DNA from: an uncultured Flavobacteriaceae bacterium
GTDB lineage: Bacteria; Bacteroidota; Bacteroidia; Flavobacteriales; Flavobacteriaceae
Direction of reading: 5' to 3'
NCBI GenBank assembly: GCA_947487895.1
Contig: CANKYF010000011.1
Coordinates: 62,001-126,000 of the forward strand
DNA: 64,000 nt
In this document: positions 38,558-48,744 of the stretch, one piece after another
Numbering within the stretch: position 1 is the first letter of the stretch
How the letters are laid out: the number at the start of each line of letters is the position of its first letter
Translations under genes and position numbers: made by a program
Notes under the pieces: generated by a model
Seen by the model: only the letters and a program-made list of their open reading frames with translations
Told to the model about the DNA's origin: nothing
Databases searched by the model: none

Positions 38558-40123
38558 TTAATTAAAATTATACGGTTCCGGAGCTTCTAATAAAGCTGGA
38601 TTGTTTTGTGTTTCTATAGTTGGATATGGAAATAATAAATCATCGGTAGTCGCCTGGAAAAATTCTGATTGTAACTCTCCAGTATCACTATTAAATGTAC
38701 CTCTATCTGTATTACTTAAATAGTTTATTGCAAAGTCTGATCCTCTTCTCACGATGTCATACCAGAACTCAAATTCAAAAGCAAGCTCAATGCGTCTTTC
38801 TTCAAATACATCTTCTAAAGTAGGAGATGCTATCTCTACTAAACCTGCTCTTCTTCTAATTTTGTTGAATGATGCAATTCCTTGAGCCTCAGGCCCACCT
38901 CCATTTAATGCTGCTTCTGCATGGATTAATAGTAGCTCACCATATCTCAAAATATAAGTATTGTTAGAAGTTGTAGTATTATTACTGTCATCTCTTCCTG
39001 TAGCATCATCTGAACCAACTACATATTTTTTAATACCATGTTGAGATCCTTGAAAATCTATGCCATCTGGTACAGTATAACCGCCATTTAGATCTGGATA
39101 AAAAGCACCTCTTTCCATGAGAGTTGCATAGAATCGAAGATCTCCATCTTCATAAGCTGATAATAAGTCAGGGGAAGGACCTATGGCAGAAAACCCATCT
39201 CCGCCACCTGTAAAACCTGATGGGGCAAAAATAGATTGAATACCATTGCCTTCTCCAAATCTGCTTGAAGTTGTCCATTGCAAAGCAAAAATAGACTCAG
39301 GGTTGTTATCGTTTTCAGGTTTAAATAAATCTAAATAACTTCCAGAAGGATCGCCATCGACACCATCACCTCCATAAAGTAAAAACTCACCAGAATTTAT
39401 AACTTCATCGGCTAATTGATACGAGCTATTATAATCTTCTGTGTATAAATATACTTTAGAAAGCATTGCTTTAGCAGTTCCACTTGAAACCCTTCCTATT
39501 TCAACTGAGTTTCTTTGGGTTCTATCATGGCAATTTTCTATAGCAAATTGTAAATCTAATTCAATAAATCTATAAATGTCAGATACTAAATGTCTTGGAA
39601 TAACTGGGTTTAAAACTACATCTGTGTTGTTTTCAATAATTGGTATAGAGCCAAAAATTCTTACCAAGTAGAAATAGGCCGTAGCTCTTATAAATCGTGC
39701 TTCACCTAAGGCATTATTTAAAACATCTTCTGAAACTTCTGTTGATGTTACATTTGATAATGCATTAATTACAGAATTTGCCTGAGCCACCACAGCATAT
39801 AATGATTCCCAAGTTCTAATGATTTGAGCATTATTACCATTTACTGCAAAGTTTGTAAAATCAGCATTTCTAGGATCCCAAGTTCTTCCATTTCCAGAAC
39901 TTAACTCACCTATGACCCACATGGTATCAGAGTTAAAATTAAACCAAGGCACAGAGTATAATGCGTTTGTTGAAACTCTAACTTGATCATTTGTTTGAAA
40001 GAAAGTAGCATCACTAAAAGAATCCTCAGGACTAAGGTCTAAAAAGTCTTTACTACATGATGTAAAAACAAGCAATATAGATAATGACGCTAATATGAAT
40101 TTTATGTTTAATACGTTTTTCAT
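38558..40123 (-). CDS. SusD-like outer-membrane glycan-binding lipoprotein
   Basis: A 521-residue RagB/SusD family lipoprotein (lipobox FTSC, Cys23; the mature start SKDFLDLSPEDSF is a family signature). TPR helices (ARFIRATAYFYLVRIFG), the RYGELLLIHAEAAL segment and RRIELAFEFEFWYDIVRRG near the C-terminus are typical. It partners the SusC encoded 12 bp upstream and binds the oligosaccharides generated by the surface endo-enzymes. Confidence 0.95.
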   Translation of the reverse strand: MKNVLNIKFILASLSILLVFTSCSKDFLDLSPEDSFSDATFFQTNDQVRVSTNALYSVPWFNFNSDTMWVIGELSSGNGRTWDPRNADFTNFAVNGNNAQIIRTWESLYAVVAQANSVINALSNVTSTEVSEDVLNNALGEARFIRATAYFYLVRIFGSIPIIENNTDVVLNPVIPRHLVSDIYRFIELDLQFAIENCHDRTQRNSVEIGRVSSGTAKAMLSKVYLYTEDYNSSYQLADEVINSGEFLLYGGDGVDGDPSGSYLDLFKPENDNNPESIFALQWTTSSRFGEGNGIQSIFAPSGFTGGGDGFSAIGPSPDLLSAYEDGDLRFYATLMERGAFYPDLNGGYTVPDGIDFQGSQHGIKKYVVGSDDATGRDDSNNTTTSNNTYILRYGELLLIHAEAALNGGGPEAQGIASFNKIRRRAGLVEIASPTLEDVFEERRIELAFEFEFWYDIVRRGSDFAINYLSNTDRGTFNSDTGELQSEFFQATTDDLLFPYPTIETQNNPALLEAPEPYNFN

Positions 40124-40135
40124 TGTGTTATATTT

Positions 40136-43100
40136 TTAAAATTCTACATTAACTCCAAAAGTAAAGGTGCGCGGAGATGGATATCTACCGGCATCAATGC
40201 CTTTTAAAAGAGGATTTTGATTAAATGAACCAATTTCAGGGTCGTAACCAGAATAACTAGTAAACGTGTGTAAATTTTGAATACTACCATAAAACCTCAA
40301 AGCAGTTAAACCTATTTTATCAATAATCGTTTGATTTAGGTTGTAACCAAGTGTGATGTTTTGGATTCTTAAATAAGAACCGTCTTCTATGTATCTGTCT
40401 GATATTTCAATATTTCTAGTATCGTTTCTGGCTAATCTTGGTGATAATGCGTCTGGGTTATCAACTGACCAGAAGTCTAACACAGATGGTAATTGATTTG
40501 TAAATGTTCTGTTACCAGCAGTAAGTAATCTGTTAACGGCATTAAATACGTCATTACCATAAGATCCTTGTAAGAATATAGATAAATCAAAGTTTTTGTA
40601 TTTAAAGGAGTTTTGAAAACCAAATGTGAAGTCTGGATGTGGATTTCCAATAACAGTTCTGTCATTGTCATCAATAACACCATCACCATTTTGATCTTTA
40701 AACTTAATGTCACCCAACCAAGTTGTTGCAAAAAGAGCATCTTCAAAAGGTCTTCCAAATTGTATTGGAGCACCATTAATATCATCAAGCGTTCTAAAAA
40801 TACCTTCTACTTCCAATCCGTAAAATAACCCGATAGGTTCACCTGTTCTTGTAATAGTAACATTTTGACTACCATCATAGTTAACAGTCATTTGACCATT
40901 TATATCTGCAACATTACCTAAATCTGTCACTTCATTTTTATAGTGTTGAACGGTAAGTGATGAATTCCATGAAAAATCCTTATTTGGGTTTGTATTGTAG
41001 CTTAAAGTTACATCGATCCCCTTATTAACCATTTCACCTAAATTAACCCAAGGCGCTTCAATAGACCCTACAATATCATTGCCACCACCTGTTACAAGGT
41101 TAGATGGTGCAAATTGTAATAAGAAGTCTTTAGATACTTTTTTGTACACCTCAACTGAGGCTCTTAACTTATTATTGAGTAAGGCAAAGTCTAACCCAAT
41201 ATTGGTTTGAGTAGAAGATTCCCAGGTTAAATCAGAATTCGAAAAATTGTCAGTTAGAAAACCTGTTCCAAAACCAGTGTTTACAGGTGTTAATCTAGAG
41301 ATAAATGCGTAATTAGGAATTTCTTGATTACCAACAACTCCATACCCACCGTATAGTTTTATGTTTTGAATGGCATCAAAATTTTCCATGAATGATTCGT
41401 TTGAGATTTTCCAAGCTCCTGAAACAGAAGGGAAGTACCCCCATTTATTGCCTTCCGCAAATCGCGAAGAACCATCGGCTCTAAGTGAGGCTGTAACACT
41501 ATATTTTCTATCAAAAGAATAAATAGCTCTACCAAAATAAGACTCTAAAGCATTGGTTTGTTTAATTTCAGGAGTTAAAACATCTATGGCGTTTCCTGTA
41601 CCTAAGACAGGAAAATCGTTACCAACAAAGTTACCATCGGTAGCTGTTGTTCTGTTGAATTTTCCTTCTTGTGCTTCAGAACCAATCATAAACGTTACAT
41701 CATGCTTATCATTAAATCTGTTGCTGTAGGTTAAAAAGTTTTTAATAATCCAAAAATCAGTTTGCTCATTTACAACTGTTAGAGAGTTGTTTTCATTTTC
41801 AATTTCACCATACGTATAAATAGGTGAAAAACGGTTTTGGTTATTTGCACCAAAATCTCCTCCAAATTCTGTTCTAAATGTTAGGTTTTTTGCTAATTGA
41901 AATTCCGCATAAATATTTCCTAAAACTCTATTTTTTCTTAGCCTGTTTTTTATGCTCAGAGCTTCAGCTACAGGATTGGCTAATCTAAAATCATCATTAA
42001 GACTAGGACCAGCAAAACTACCATCTGGATTAAAAACTGCGATAGAAGGACTATTTAAAAGTGACAAGCCAATAATGCCATCACTTCTTCCATTAAATAC
42101 TAATTTTTCATTAACCCTACTAGCTGTAAGGTTGATACCAACTTTTATTTTATCACTAATTTTGGCATCTAGGTTAGCTCTAACAGTAGTACGATTAAAA
42201 CCAGAAGCAATTACTGTTCCTTCTTGCTCCAAATAGCTTCCTGAAATAAAATAATTGATTCCTTCTTTGCCACCTTGAAAAGAAACCTGATGACTCTCCA
42301 TAGGGGCATTATCAAAAATTTGTTGTTGCCAATTAGTTCCAGATCCCAATAATTCAGGTCTTGTAAATTCAATTATAGGATCAATACCGTAGATTTCGTT
42401 AATAGCATTTTGCAATCTTGCATATTGCGGTAAATTCATTGTTTCTATGATATTTACTGGCTCTTGAATAGCTACAAAAGAACTGTACTTTACAGTGCCT
42501 TTGCCTTTTTTACCACGCTTAGTAGTAATAATAACAACACCATTTGACCCTCTAGAACCGTAAATGGCGGTTGCAGAAGCATCTTTAAGAATATCTACGC
42601 TTTCAATGTCATTTTGGTTGATAGAGTTTAAAGGACTTGACCCGCCCTCGCTAGAAACTCCAGATACTGGCACACCATCTATAATATACAGTGGCTCACT
42701 ACTTCCAGAAATAGAGTTTACACCACGAATTCTTACTGAAACGGCAGCTCCAGGTTGCCCAGAGTTAGTAGTTACACTAACCCCAGAAGCACGTCCTTGT
42801 AGCATTTGGTCAATACTAACTTGTGGAGTTGTTTCTAGATCTTTTACAGTAACAGATGAAACAGCTCCAGAAATATCTTCTTTAAGTTGAGTACCATAAC
42901 CAATAACAATAACTTCGTCTAGGGTAGAAATGTCTTCTTTTAGTATTACATTAATTGGCGCACCTTTTTCTACTTTGATTTCTTTAGTTATGTAACCTAT
43001 GTAACTAAAGATTAATACATCTGATACTGAAGCTGTAATACTATAAGCTCCGTTAAAATCAGTTACAGCACCTTGAGAGGTTCCTTTAATTAAAACGTTA

Positions 43101-43249
43101 ACTCCAGGTATAGGTAGGTTGTTTGTGTCTTTTACAATGCCATTTACCTTGTTTTGAGCAAAACAAATTTGACTGACCAGAAGCAATAATGTTATAAACC
43201 AAAATTGCTTGGATGCACAAATAGTTGTTTTCATCATTAATTTTCGCAT
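40136..43249 (-). CDS. SusC-like TonB-dependent outer-membrane receptor
   Basis: A 1037-residue oligosaccharide importer: signal peptide ending near CFAQ, CarboxypepD_reg-like domain (NGIVKDTNNLPIPGV), TonB-box region (LDEVIVIGYGT), plug (RIRGVNSISGSSEPLYIIDG, LKDASATAIYGSRGSNGVV) and barrel ending TFGVNVEF. There is no STN domain. Two near-adjacent starts are possible, Met1 at 43249 or Met5 at 43237; both give a workable signal peptide. It heads the minus-strand operon with susD, the IPT protein and the fasciclin protein, and is the likely port for mannan or glucomannan oligosaccharides. Confidence 0.95.
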   Translation of the reverse strand: MRKLMMKTTICASKQFWFITLLLLVSQICFAQNKVNGIVKDTNNLPIPGVNVLIKGTSQGAVTDFNGAYSITASVSDVLIFSYIGYITKEIKVEKGAPINVILKEDISTLDEVIVIGYGTQLKEDISGAVSSVTVKDLETTPQVSIDQMLQGRASGVSVTTNSGQPGAAVSVRIRGVNSISGSSEPLYIIDGVPVSGVSSEGGSSPLNSINQNDIESVDILKDASATAIYGSRGSNGVVIITTKRGKKGKGTVKYSSFVAIQEPVNIIETMNLPQYARLQNAINEIYGIDPIIEFTRPELLGSGTNWQQQIFDNAPMESHQVSFQGGKEGINYFISGSYLEQEGTVIASGFNRTTVRANLDAKISDKIKVGINLTASRVNEKLVFNGRSDGIIGLSLLNSPSIAVFNPDGSFAGPSLNDDFRLANPVAEALSIKNRLRKNRVLGNIYAEFQLAKNLTFRTEFGGDFGANNQNRFSPIYTYGEIENENNSLTVVNEQTDFWIIKNFLTYSNRFNDKHDVTFMIGSEAQEGKFNRTTATDGNFVGNDFPVLGTGNAIDVLTPEIKQTNALESYFGRAIYSFDRKYSVTASLRADGSSRFAEGNKWGYFPSVSGAWKISNESFMENFDAIQNIKLYGGYGVVGNQEIPNYAFISRLTPVNTGFGTGFLTDNFSNSDLTWESSTQTNIGLDFALLNNKLRASVEVYKKVSKDFLLQFAPSNLVTGGGNDIVGSIEAPWVNLGEMVNKGIDVTLSYNTNPNKDFSWNSSLTVQHYKNEVTDLGNVADINGQMTVNYDGSQNVTITRTGEPIGLFYGLEVEGIFRTLDDINGAPIQFGRPFEDALFATTWLGDIKFKDQNGDGVIDDNDRTVIGNPHPDFTFGFQNSFKYKNFDLSIFLQGSYGNDVFNAVNRLLTAGNRTFTNQLPSVLDFWSVDNPDALSPRLARNDTRNIEISDRYIEDGSYLRIQNITLGYNLNQTIIDKIGLTALRFYGSIQNLHTFTSYSGYDPEIGSFNQNPLLKGIDAGRYPSPRTFTFGVNVEF

Positions 43250-43346
43250 CTTTTTTGTGTTAGTTGATAATTGTTTAATATTAGTTAATAAAGTATGTTA
43301 AGTTTTGATTAATTGAAAATTATAACACACAATTGTTAAGAATATC

Positions 43347-43354
43347 CAAAATTA
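43347..43354 (-). promoter_or_regulatory. Candidate -7 box for the minus-strand susCD operon
   Basis: On the minus strand the bases read TAATTTTG, matching TAnnTTTG, about 98 bp upstream of the SusC start. I found no -33 element at the right distance. The surrounding 296-bp intergenic region (43250-43545) is AT-rich and otherwise holds nothing that I can assign. Confidence 0.3.
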
Positions 43355-43545
43355 TGATAAAAGCGACCTTTTGAATAATATTATTTTGTCAATTTGCAAT
43401 AAGATTATGTAATTTGTTGAAGTTTTCTTAATGTTTAATTGACTGTTAATTATTGTGAAGTTGGTATTGAGTATTGTAAGTGATAGGTTTTTTATAAAAC
43501 TACAAGTGTTGTGATAAATTAGTATAAGTGTATTGTTTCTTATCT

Positions 43546-44424
43546 TTATAAGATTCTCTTAATGCCAGAGAATTCTTTTTTGTATTGGCTTGGAGTTGTG
43601 TTTTTTATTTTTTTAAAAACTCTGTTGAAATTTGCTATATTATTAAATCCGCAATTAAATGCGACTTCAGAAATGCTTGAATCGTTTTCGATTAGTTTTA
43701 TAGATGCAAAACCTATTCTTACGTCATTAACATAGTCTACAAAGGTTTTGCCTGTTCTTTTTTTCATAAACCTATTAAAGGATACAGGGCTCATGTTTAC
43801 TAAATCTGATGCGTCTGACAGCATTAGTTTTTTGCTGTAATTTTCTTGAACATATTCATATACAGTTTTTATTTTGTCGCTATTGTCAAAGTTTTCTCGG
43901 TTTACGGTGTGGGTTGATAATAGTCTCTGGTTTCTTGAATTTGCTAGATCGTGTAAAATAGAAATGAATTCAAGAAAATAGTCCATGCTGTCTAATTTAG
44001 ATAGTTGTGAGATTCTTTGATGTGTTTCAGAGGCTGTTTTTTTTGAGAATAGAATGCCGTGAGTAGATCTGTTAAACATGTCTTTGATAGGCTTCATTAT
44101 TTTTCTGCTTAAAATGCCTTCGTTTAAAAGGTTTTCATGGAATTGAAGTGTGATTTCATGTATGTTTTTGCTTTTGCAATTGTGGGTCTGCCATCCATGA
44201 TGTAGATTGGGGCCTATAAGAACAAGTTCTAAGGCTTCAATTTCTTCAATGCTATCACCAACAATACGTCTTACGCCTTTACCGTTGCCTATAAAATTCA
44301 ATTCGTATTCAGGGTGAAAATGTATGGGGAAATCAAATTCGCTCTTAACTCTATCAAATACTAAAAAGCTATCTTCTGGTGATAATGGTGTGATTTCTCT
44401 ATGTAAGTTTTTTAGTAAATTCAT
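43546..44424 (-). CDS. AraC family transcriptional regulator
   Basis: A 292-residue one-component regulator. The N-terminal cupin-like sensing domain spans about 1-170 (FDFPIHFHPEYELNFIGNG, LVLIGPNLHHGWQ). The C-terminal pair of helix-turn-helix motifs covers about 190-285 (MLSDASDLVNMSPVSFNRFMKKRTG, ISEVAFNCGFNNIANFNRVFKKIKNTTP). The cytoplasmic sensor would bind a mono- or disaccharide such as mannose or mannobiose. It lies between the susCD operon and the divergent GH26/SSS/GH130 operon, and probably controls one or both. Confidence 0.92.
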   Translation of the reverse strand: MNLLKNLHREITPLSPEDSFLVFDRVKSEFDFPIHFHPEYELNFIGNGKGVRRIVGDSIEEIEALELVLIGPNLHHGWQTHNCKSKNIHEITLQFHENLLNEGILSRKIMKPIKDMFNRSTHGILFSKKTASETHQRISQLSKLDSMDYFLEFISILHDLANSRNQRLLSTHTVNRENFDNSDKIKTVYEYVQENYSKKLMLSDASDLVNMSPVSFNRFMKKRTGKTFVDYVNDVRIGFASIKLIENDSSISEVAFNCGFNNIANFNRVFKKIKNTTPSQYKKEFSGIKRIL

Positions 44425-44489
44425 ATATTAATGCATTAATAGTTTATTTATTTGATAAAATAATATTAGTCGTATGGAAGGTATAAAGC

Positions 44490-44497
44490 TAGATTTG
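44490..44497 (+). promoter_or_regulatory. Candidate -7 box for the mannan catabolism operon
   Basis: TAGATTTG matches TAnnTTTG and lies 70 bp upstream of the GH26 start, in the divergent araC/GH26 intergenic region. No -33 element is placed correctly, which may mean an activator is needed. In DNA this AT-rich the match could be chance. Confidence 0.33.
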
Positions 44498-44567
44498 TAT
44501 TTTATACTTAATGTAGATTAAATATAATATTATTTAGTAATATGTGTAATACAAAAATATCAAAAAT

Positions 44568-45704
44568 TTGAATAAAAAGTCAATATATGGTGTATTTAAG
44601 ATGTACTGCTTGTTTTTTTTATTGGTTCTAGCATCATGTAAATCGCTATATAATAAAGAATATTTAAAGCCATTTTTAGTAGACTCTAAATTAGATAGAA
44701 GCGCTAAAAAGCTACATAAAAAGTTAACTTATATAGCAAAAGAAGGTTTTGCTATTGGGCATCAAGATGCAAGCTCTTATGGTATTGGTTGGAATAGTAT
44801 AGATAGTTTGAATAAAATAGAAAGTGATGTTCATGAGTTGGTAAGTGATTATCCTGCAATTTACGGGTATGACTTAAGTAAGTTAGAGATTCAATCTCCA
44901 ATTAATATTGATAGTGTTCCGTTTGAAAGCATGCGTGAAGAAATTATTAAAGCATATAAAAAAGGAGCTATGATTACTTTAAGTTGGCATACAGATAACC
45001 TTGTGTCTGGAGGTGATTCATGGGATGTAACTCCTTCTGCAAGTGCAATCTTTACTGATGATATTATTAATAGTAAATATGAACTATGGATAGCAAGAAT
45101 AGCAAAGTTTATAAAAACACTTAAGTATAAAAATAAACCAATACCTATCTTGTTTAGACCTTATCACGAGATGAACGGTTTTTGGTTTTGGTGGGGTGAT
45201 CCTAATTGCAGTGTGAACGATTATGTGCAGCTTTGGAGAGAAACAGTGAGGTTGTTAAAAGATGAACACAAATTACATAACTTGTTGTACGTCTATGCTC
45301 CAAATAAACTAAACCCTGGATATGATTATATGAAATATTACCCTGGAGATGATTATGTGGATGTTTTAGGTATAGATATTTATGATTTTGAAAACTCAGA
45401 AGATTATATAAAGTCTGTTGTAAACGATTTAAAAATAGCTAAAACTATTGCTGATGATAAAGGGAAATTACTAGCATTTACAGAAACTGGTCTAGAAAAG
45501 ATTTCTACAAAGAATTGGTTTACAGAAGTGTTGTATCCTAACATAAAAGATTCTGGGATTTCGTGGGTGCTGTTTTGGAGAAATGCGCATTTAGAGCATT
45601 ATTACATACCACACAAAACTCATGAAAATGCATCAGATTTTAAAAAATTTGCAGACTACCCTAAAACTTTATTCTTAAAAGATATACAAAGTTTAGGTAA
45701 TTAA
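44568..45704 (+). CDS. GH26 beta-mannanase lipoprotein
   Basis: A 378-residue glycoside hydrolase family 26 enzyme acting on beta-1,4-mannosyl bonds. From TTG 44568 the protein has a charged n-region (MNKK) and lipobox LASC (Cys24). The first ATG, at 44601, would leave the signal without positive charge, so TTG is preferred. The barrel shows GHQDASSYG, the acid/base Glu201 in RPYHEMNGFWFWWG and the nucleophile Glu306 in FTETGLEK. It opens an operon with the SSS transporter, GH130 and epimerase genes, which matches the mannobiose-type pathway known in Bacteroides: GH26 releases mannobiose, which is imported and epimerised. Confidence 0.94.
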   Translation: MNKKSIYGVFKMYCLFFLLVLASCKSLYNKEYLKPFLVDSKLDRSAKKLHKKLTYIAKEGFAIGHQDASSYGIGWNSIDSLNKIESDVHELVSDYPAIYGYDLSKLEIQSPINIDSVPFESMREEIIKAYKKGAMITLSWHTDNLVSGGDSWDVTPSASAIFTDDIINSKYELWIARIAKFIKTLKYKNKPIPILFRPYHEMNGFWFWWGDPNCSVNDYVQLWRETVRLLKDEHKLHNLLYVYAPNKLNPGYDYMKYYPGDDYVDVLGIDIYDFENSEDYIKSVVNDLKIAKTIADDKGKLLAFTETGLEKISTKNWFTEVLYPNIKDSGISWVLFWRNAHLEHYYIPHKTHENASDFKKFADYPKTLFLKDIQSLGN

Positions 45705-45716
45705 ATTTAGTAAAAT

Positions 45717-47549
45717 ATGTTAAATACTTTAGATATATTAATCATTGCGCTATACCTTATTGTGGTTATAGTAATAGGACTTGTGTTGAGGAAAAAGGCG
45801 CAACGAAGTAAAGACGATTATCTTCTTGGAGGTAACTCTATTCCCTGGTATATGTTAGGGCTTTCCAATGCTTCAGGTATGTTTGACATTTCTGGTACCA
45901 TATGGTTAGTAACTTTAATGTTTGTCTATGGTTTAAAAAGTGCATGGATTCCATGGTTATGGCCAGTATTTAACCAGATTTTCTTAATGGTGTATTTGTC
46001 TAAATGGCTAAGGCGTTCTAATGCTACTACAGGTGCCGAATGGATTGGTACACGTTTTGGTTTTAAAAAAGGAGCAAAATTATCTCATATAATAGTGGTT
46101 GTTTTTGCTTTGGTACTATGCTTAAGTTATTTAGCATATGGATTCATAGGCTTGGGCAAATTCATAGAAATTTTCATTCCTTGGGAAGTAGTTAGTGACT
46201 ATATTCCTTTTACAGTTTCGCCAGAATTTGTACCTCATTTTTATGGTGTTATCTTCACCTTATTTGCTGTTTTTTATTCTTTACTAGGTGGAATGTCTGG
46301 TATAGTATGGGCAGATGTAGTACAATTTGCTATAATGACTATAGCTGCTATAGTTATTGGTGTTTTAGGTTTTGTTGCTGTTGGAGAAGGAGCATTTCAA
46401 GTTCCAGAAGGGTGGTCTAGTCCATTTTTTGGATGGGAATTGAATTTAGATTGGTCTGAAATAATTCCAGAAGTAAATAACAAAATTAAAGAAGATGGTT
46501 TTGGGTTATTCACAATCTTCTTTATGATGATGGTTTTTAAAGGTTTGCTGGTTAGTATAGCAGGACCAGCACCTACCTATGATATGCAAAAAATATTATC
46601 TACAAAATCATCTGTAGAAGCATCTAAAATGAGTGGTTTTGTATCTGTAGTATTAATGCCTATAAGATATTTAATGATAGCAGGTTTTGCTGCTTTAGCT
46701 TTGGTATATTATGAAAAGTTGGATTTAATAAATGCAACTGGACAAGTAGATTTTGAACTAATATTACCAACTGCAATTAAGGAGTTTGCACCAGTTGGTC
46801 TACTAGGTTTGTTATTGGCGGGCTTAATATCTGCCTTTATGTCTACGTTTGCAGGAACGTTAAATGCAGCTCAGGCTTATTTAGTTAATGATATTTATCT
46901 TAAATATAAAAGCCCTAATGCTACAGCTACCCAAATTAAGAGAATGAATTATGTTACAGGTATTCTTGTAGTTGTAGTTAGTATTGTTTTGGGGCTTTTT
47001 GCTAAAGATGTAAACTCTGTCTTGCAATGGATTGTTTCTGTTTTATATGGTAGTTATGTGTCAGCAAACATTTTAAAGTGGCATTGGTGGCGTTTTAATG
47101 GGGAAGGTTTCTTCTGGGGTATGGTATCAGGTATGCTTGCTGCTGCTATTGTTCCAGAATTGTTTCCAGATATATTAGGCTTGTATTTATTTCCAATTTT
47201 ATTAATAGTATCTTTTATAGGTTCTATTGTTGGTACTTATACTGCGCCTCCTACCAATGAAGATGTGCTAAAATCATTTTATAAGAATGTTAGGCCATGG
47301 GGGTTCTGGAAACCTATTCATGATAAAGTTATTAAAGAAGAACCAAATATAAAGAAGAATACAGATTTTGGCATAGATATGTTTAATGTTGCTATAGGCA
47401 TAATAGCCCAAACAGCATTGGTTATTTTGCCTATGTACGTAGTTTTTAGAAAAGGAATGCCAATTGTTATCTCAATAATCGTGATAACCATCTGCATCTA
47501 TCTCTTGAAAAGATTTTGGTGGAATAAATTAAATGAACAATTAGATTAA
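45717..47549 (+). CDS. Sodium:solute symporter (SSS family), putative mannobiose/manno-oligosaccharide importer
   Basis: A 610-residue inner-membrane transporter with about 13-15 hydrophobic helices. SSS-family signatures are present, such as RKKAQRSKDDYLLGGNSIPWYMLGLS near the N-terminus, YSLLGGMSGIVWADVVQF, and LLGLLLAGLISAFMSTFAGTLNAA. It probably couples sugar import to sodium. Its place between GH26 and GH130/epimerase genes makes mannobiose or short manno-oligosaccharides the likely cargo. It starts 12 bp after GH26 and ends 7 bp before GH130. Confidence 0.92.
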   Translation: MLNTLDILIIALYLIVVIVIGLVLRKKAQRSKDDYLLGGNSIPWYMLGLSNASGMFDISGTIWLVTLMFVYGLKSAWIPWLWPVFNQIFLMVYLSKWLRRSNATTGAEWIGTRFGFKKGAKLSHIIVVVFALVLCLSYLAYGFIGLGKFIEIFIPWEVVSDYIPFTVSPEFVPHFYGVIFTLFAVFYSLLGGMSGIVWADVVQFAIMTIAAIVIGVLGFVAVGEGAFQVPEGWSSPFFGWELNLDWSEIIPEVNNKIKEDGFGLFTIFFMMMVFKGLLVSIAGPAPTYDMQKILSTKSSVEASKMSGFVSVVLMPIRYLMIAGFAALALVYYEKLDLINATGQVDFELILPTAIKEFAPVGLLGLLLAGLISAFMSTFAGTLNAAQAYLVNDIYLKYKSPNATATQIKRMNYVTGILVVVVSIVLGLFAKDVNSVLQWIVSVLYGSYVSANILKWHWWRFNGEGFFWGMVSGMLAAAIVPELFPDILGLYLFPILLIVSFIGSIVGTYTAPPTNEDVLKSFYKNVRPWGFWKPIHDKVIKEEPNIKKNTDFGIDMFNVAIGIIAQTALVILPMYVVFRKGMPIVISIIVITICIYLLKRFWWNKLNEQLD

Positions 47550-47556
47550 GAAAAAA

Positions 47557-48744
47557 ATGAGCAAAGAAGTTATATTAAAACCTTATCATTTAAGTAAAGT
47601 TATTCAAGAACATAATGAGTTGGTATCAAAAACCAATGCTACTTGTGGCGTTTCAAACGGAATTTATACAAGATATAAACACCCAATAATAACTGAAAAT
47701 CATATTCCTATTCATTGGAGATATGATTTAAACCCAGAAACTAACCCTAATGGTTTAGAACGTATAGGTTTTAATGCCACCTTAAATTCTGGAGCTATTA
47801 AATGGAATGATGTATATATATTATGCGTAAGAGTAGAGGGGAATGATAGAAAATCATTTTTTGCAATAGCAGAAAGTAAAAATGGTGTTGATAATTTTAA
47901 ATTTTGGGACAAGCCATGTGTAATACCTCCTTCAAAAAACAGTAGTGAAACTAATGTCTATGACATGCGTTTAACAAAACATGAGGATGGTTGGATTTAT
48001 GGTATCTTTTGTTCAGAAGAGAAAGATCCTGATGTTCCAGAATCTGATACCAGTTCAGCATTGGCAAATGCAGGAATAGTAAGAACCAAAAATCTAATAG
48101 ATTGGGAACGTCTACCTAATTTAATTTCAGGTTCTAGTCAACAGCGTAATGTGGTAATACATCCAGAATTTGTCAATGGGAAATATGCTATTTATACACG
48201 TCCTCAGCAGGGTTTCATTACTGTTGGTAGTGGTGGTGGTATAGGTTTAGGCTATATTGATAATATGGAAAACCCTGTAGTAAAAGATGAGAAAATAATA
48301 AATAACAAAATATATCATACCGTTTACGAACTTAAAAATGGGTTAGGACCATCGCCTATAAAAACTGAATATGGGTGGTTACATTTAGCACATGGCGTAA
48401 GAAATACAGCAGCTGGATTGCGTTACACATTGTATATGTTTATGACTGATTTAAATGATATTTCTAAGGTTATACACCAACCTGCAGGTCATTTTATGGC
48501 ACCTAAAGATGAAGAACGTGTAGGAGATGTTTCAAATGTACTCTTTTCAAATGGTTGGATAACAGATAACGATGGGACTGTATATATTTATTATGCGTCA
48601 TCAGATACTAGAATGCATGTAGCTACATCAACAATAGATAAGCTTTTAGATTATTGTATGAATACTCCAGAAGATAAATTTACATCTGAAGGATCGGTTC
48701 AAACTATTATAGATTTAATAGATAGAAATAAATCATTTTATTAA
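47557..48744 (+). CDS. GH130 4-O-beta-D-mannosyl-D-glucose phosphorylase
   Basis: A 395-residue cytoplasmic glycoside phosphorylase with no signal peptide. It cleaves mannosyl-beta-1,4-glucose with phosphate to give mannose-1-phosphate and glucose. GH130 subgroup-1 features are visible: GIYTRYKHPIIT, NPNGLERIGFNATLNSGA, the probable proton-donor Asp136 in NVYDMRLT, and EERVGDVSNVLFSNGW with YYASSDTRMHVATS near the end. Its last base is the first base of the epimerase ATG (TAATG). This coupling matches the epimerase/phosphorylase pair of the bacterial mannan pathway. Confidence 0.95.
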   Translation: MSKEVILKPYHLSKVIQEHNELVSKTNATCGVSNGIYTRYKHPIITENHIPIHWRYDLNPETNPNGLERIGFNATLNSGAIKWNDVYILCVRVEGNDRKSFFAIAESKNGVDNFKFWDKPCVIPPSKNSSETNVYDMRLTKHEDGWIYGIFCSEEKDPDVPESDTSSALANAGIVRTKNLIDWERLPNLISGSSQQRNVVIHPEFVNGKYAIYTRPQQGFITVGSGGGIGLGYIDNMENPVVKDEKIINNKIYHTVYELKNGLGPSPIKTEYGWLHLAHGVRNTAAGLRYTLYMFMTDLNDISKVIHQPAGHFMAPKDEERVGDVSNVLFSNGWITDNDGTVYIYYASSDTRMHVATSTIDKLLDYCMNTPEDKFTSEGSVQTIIDLIDRNKSFY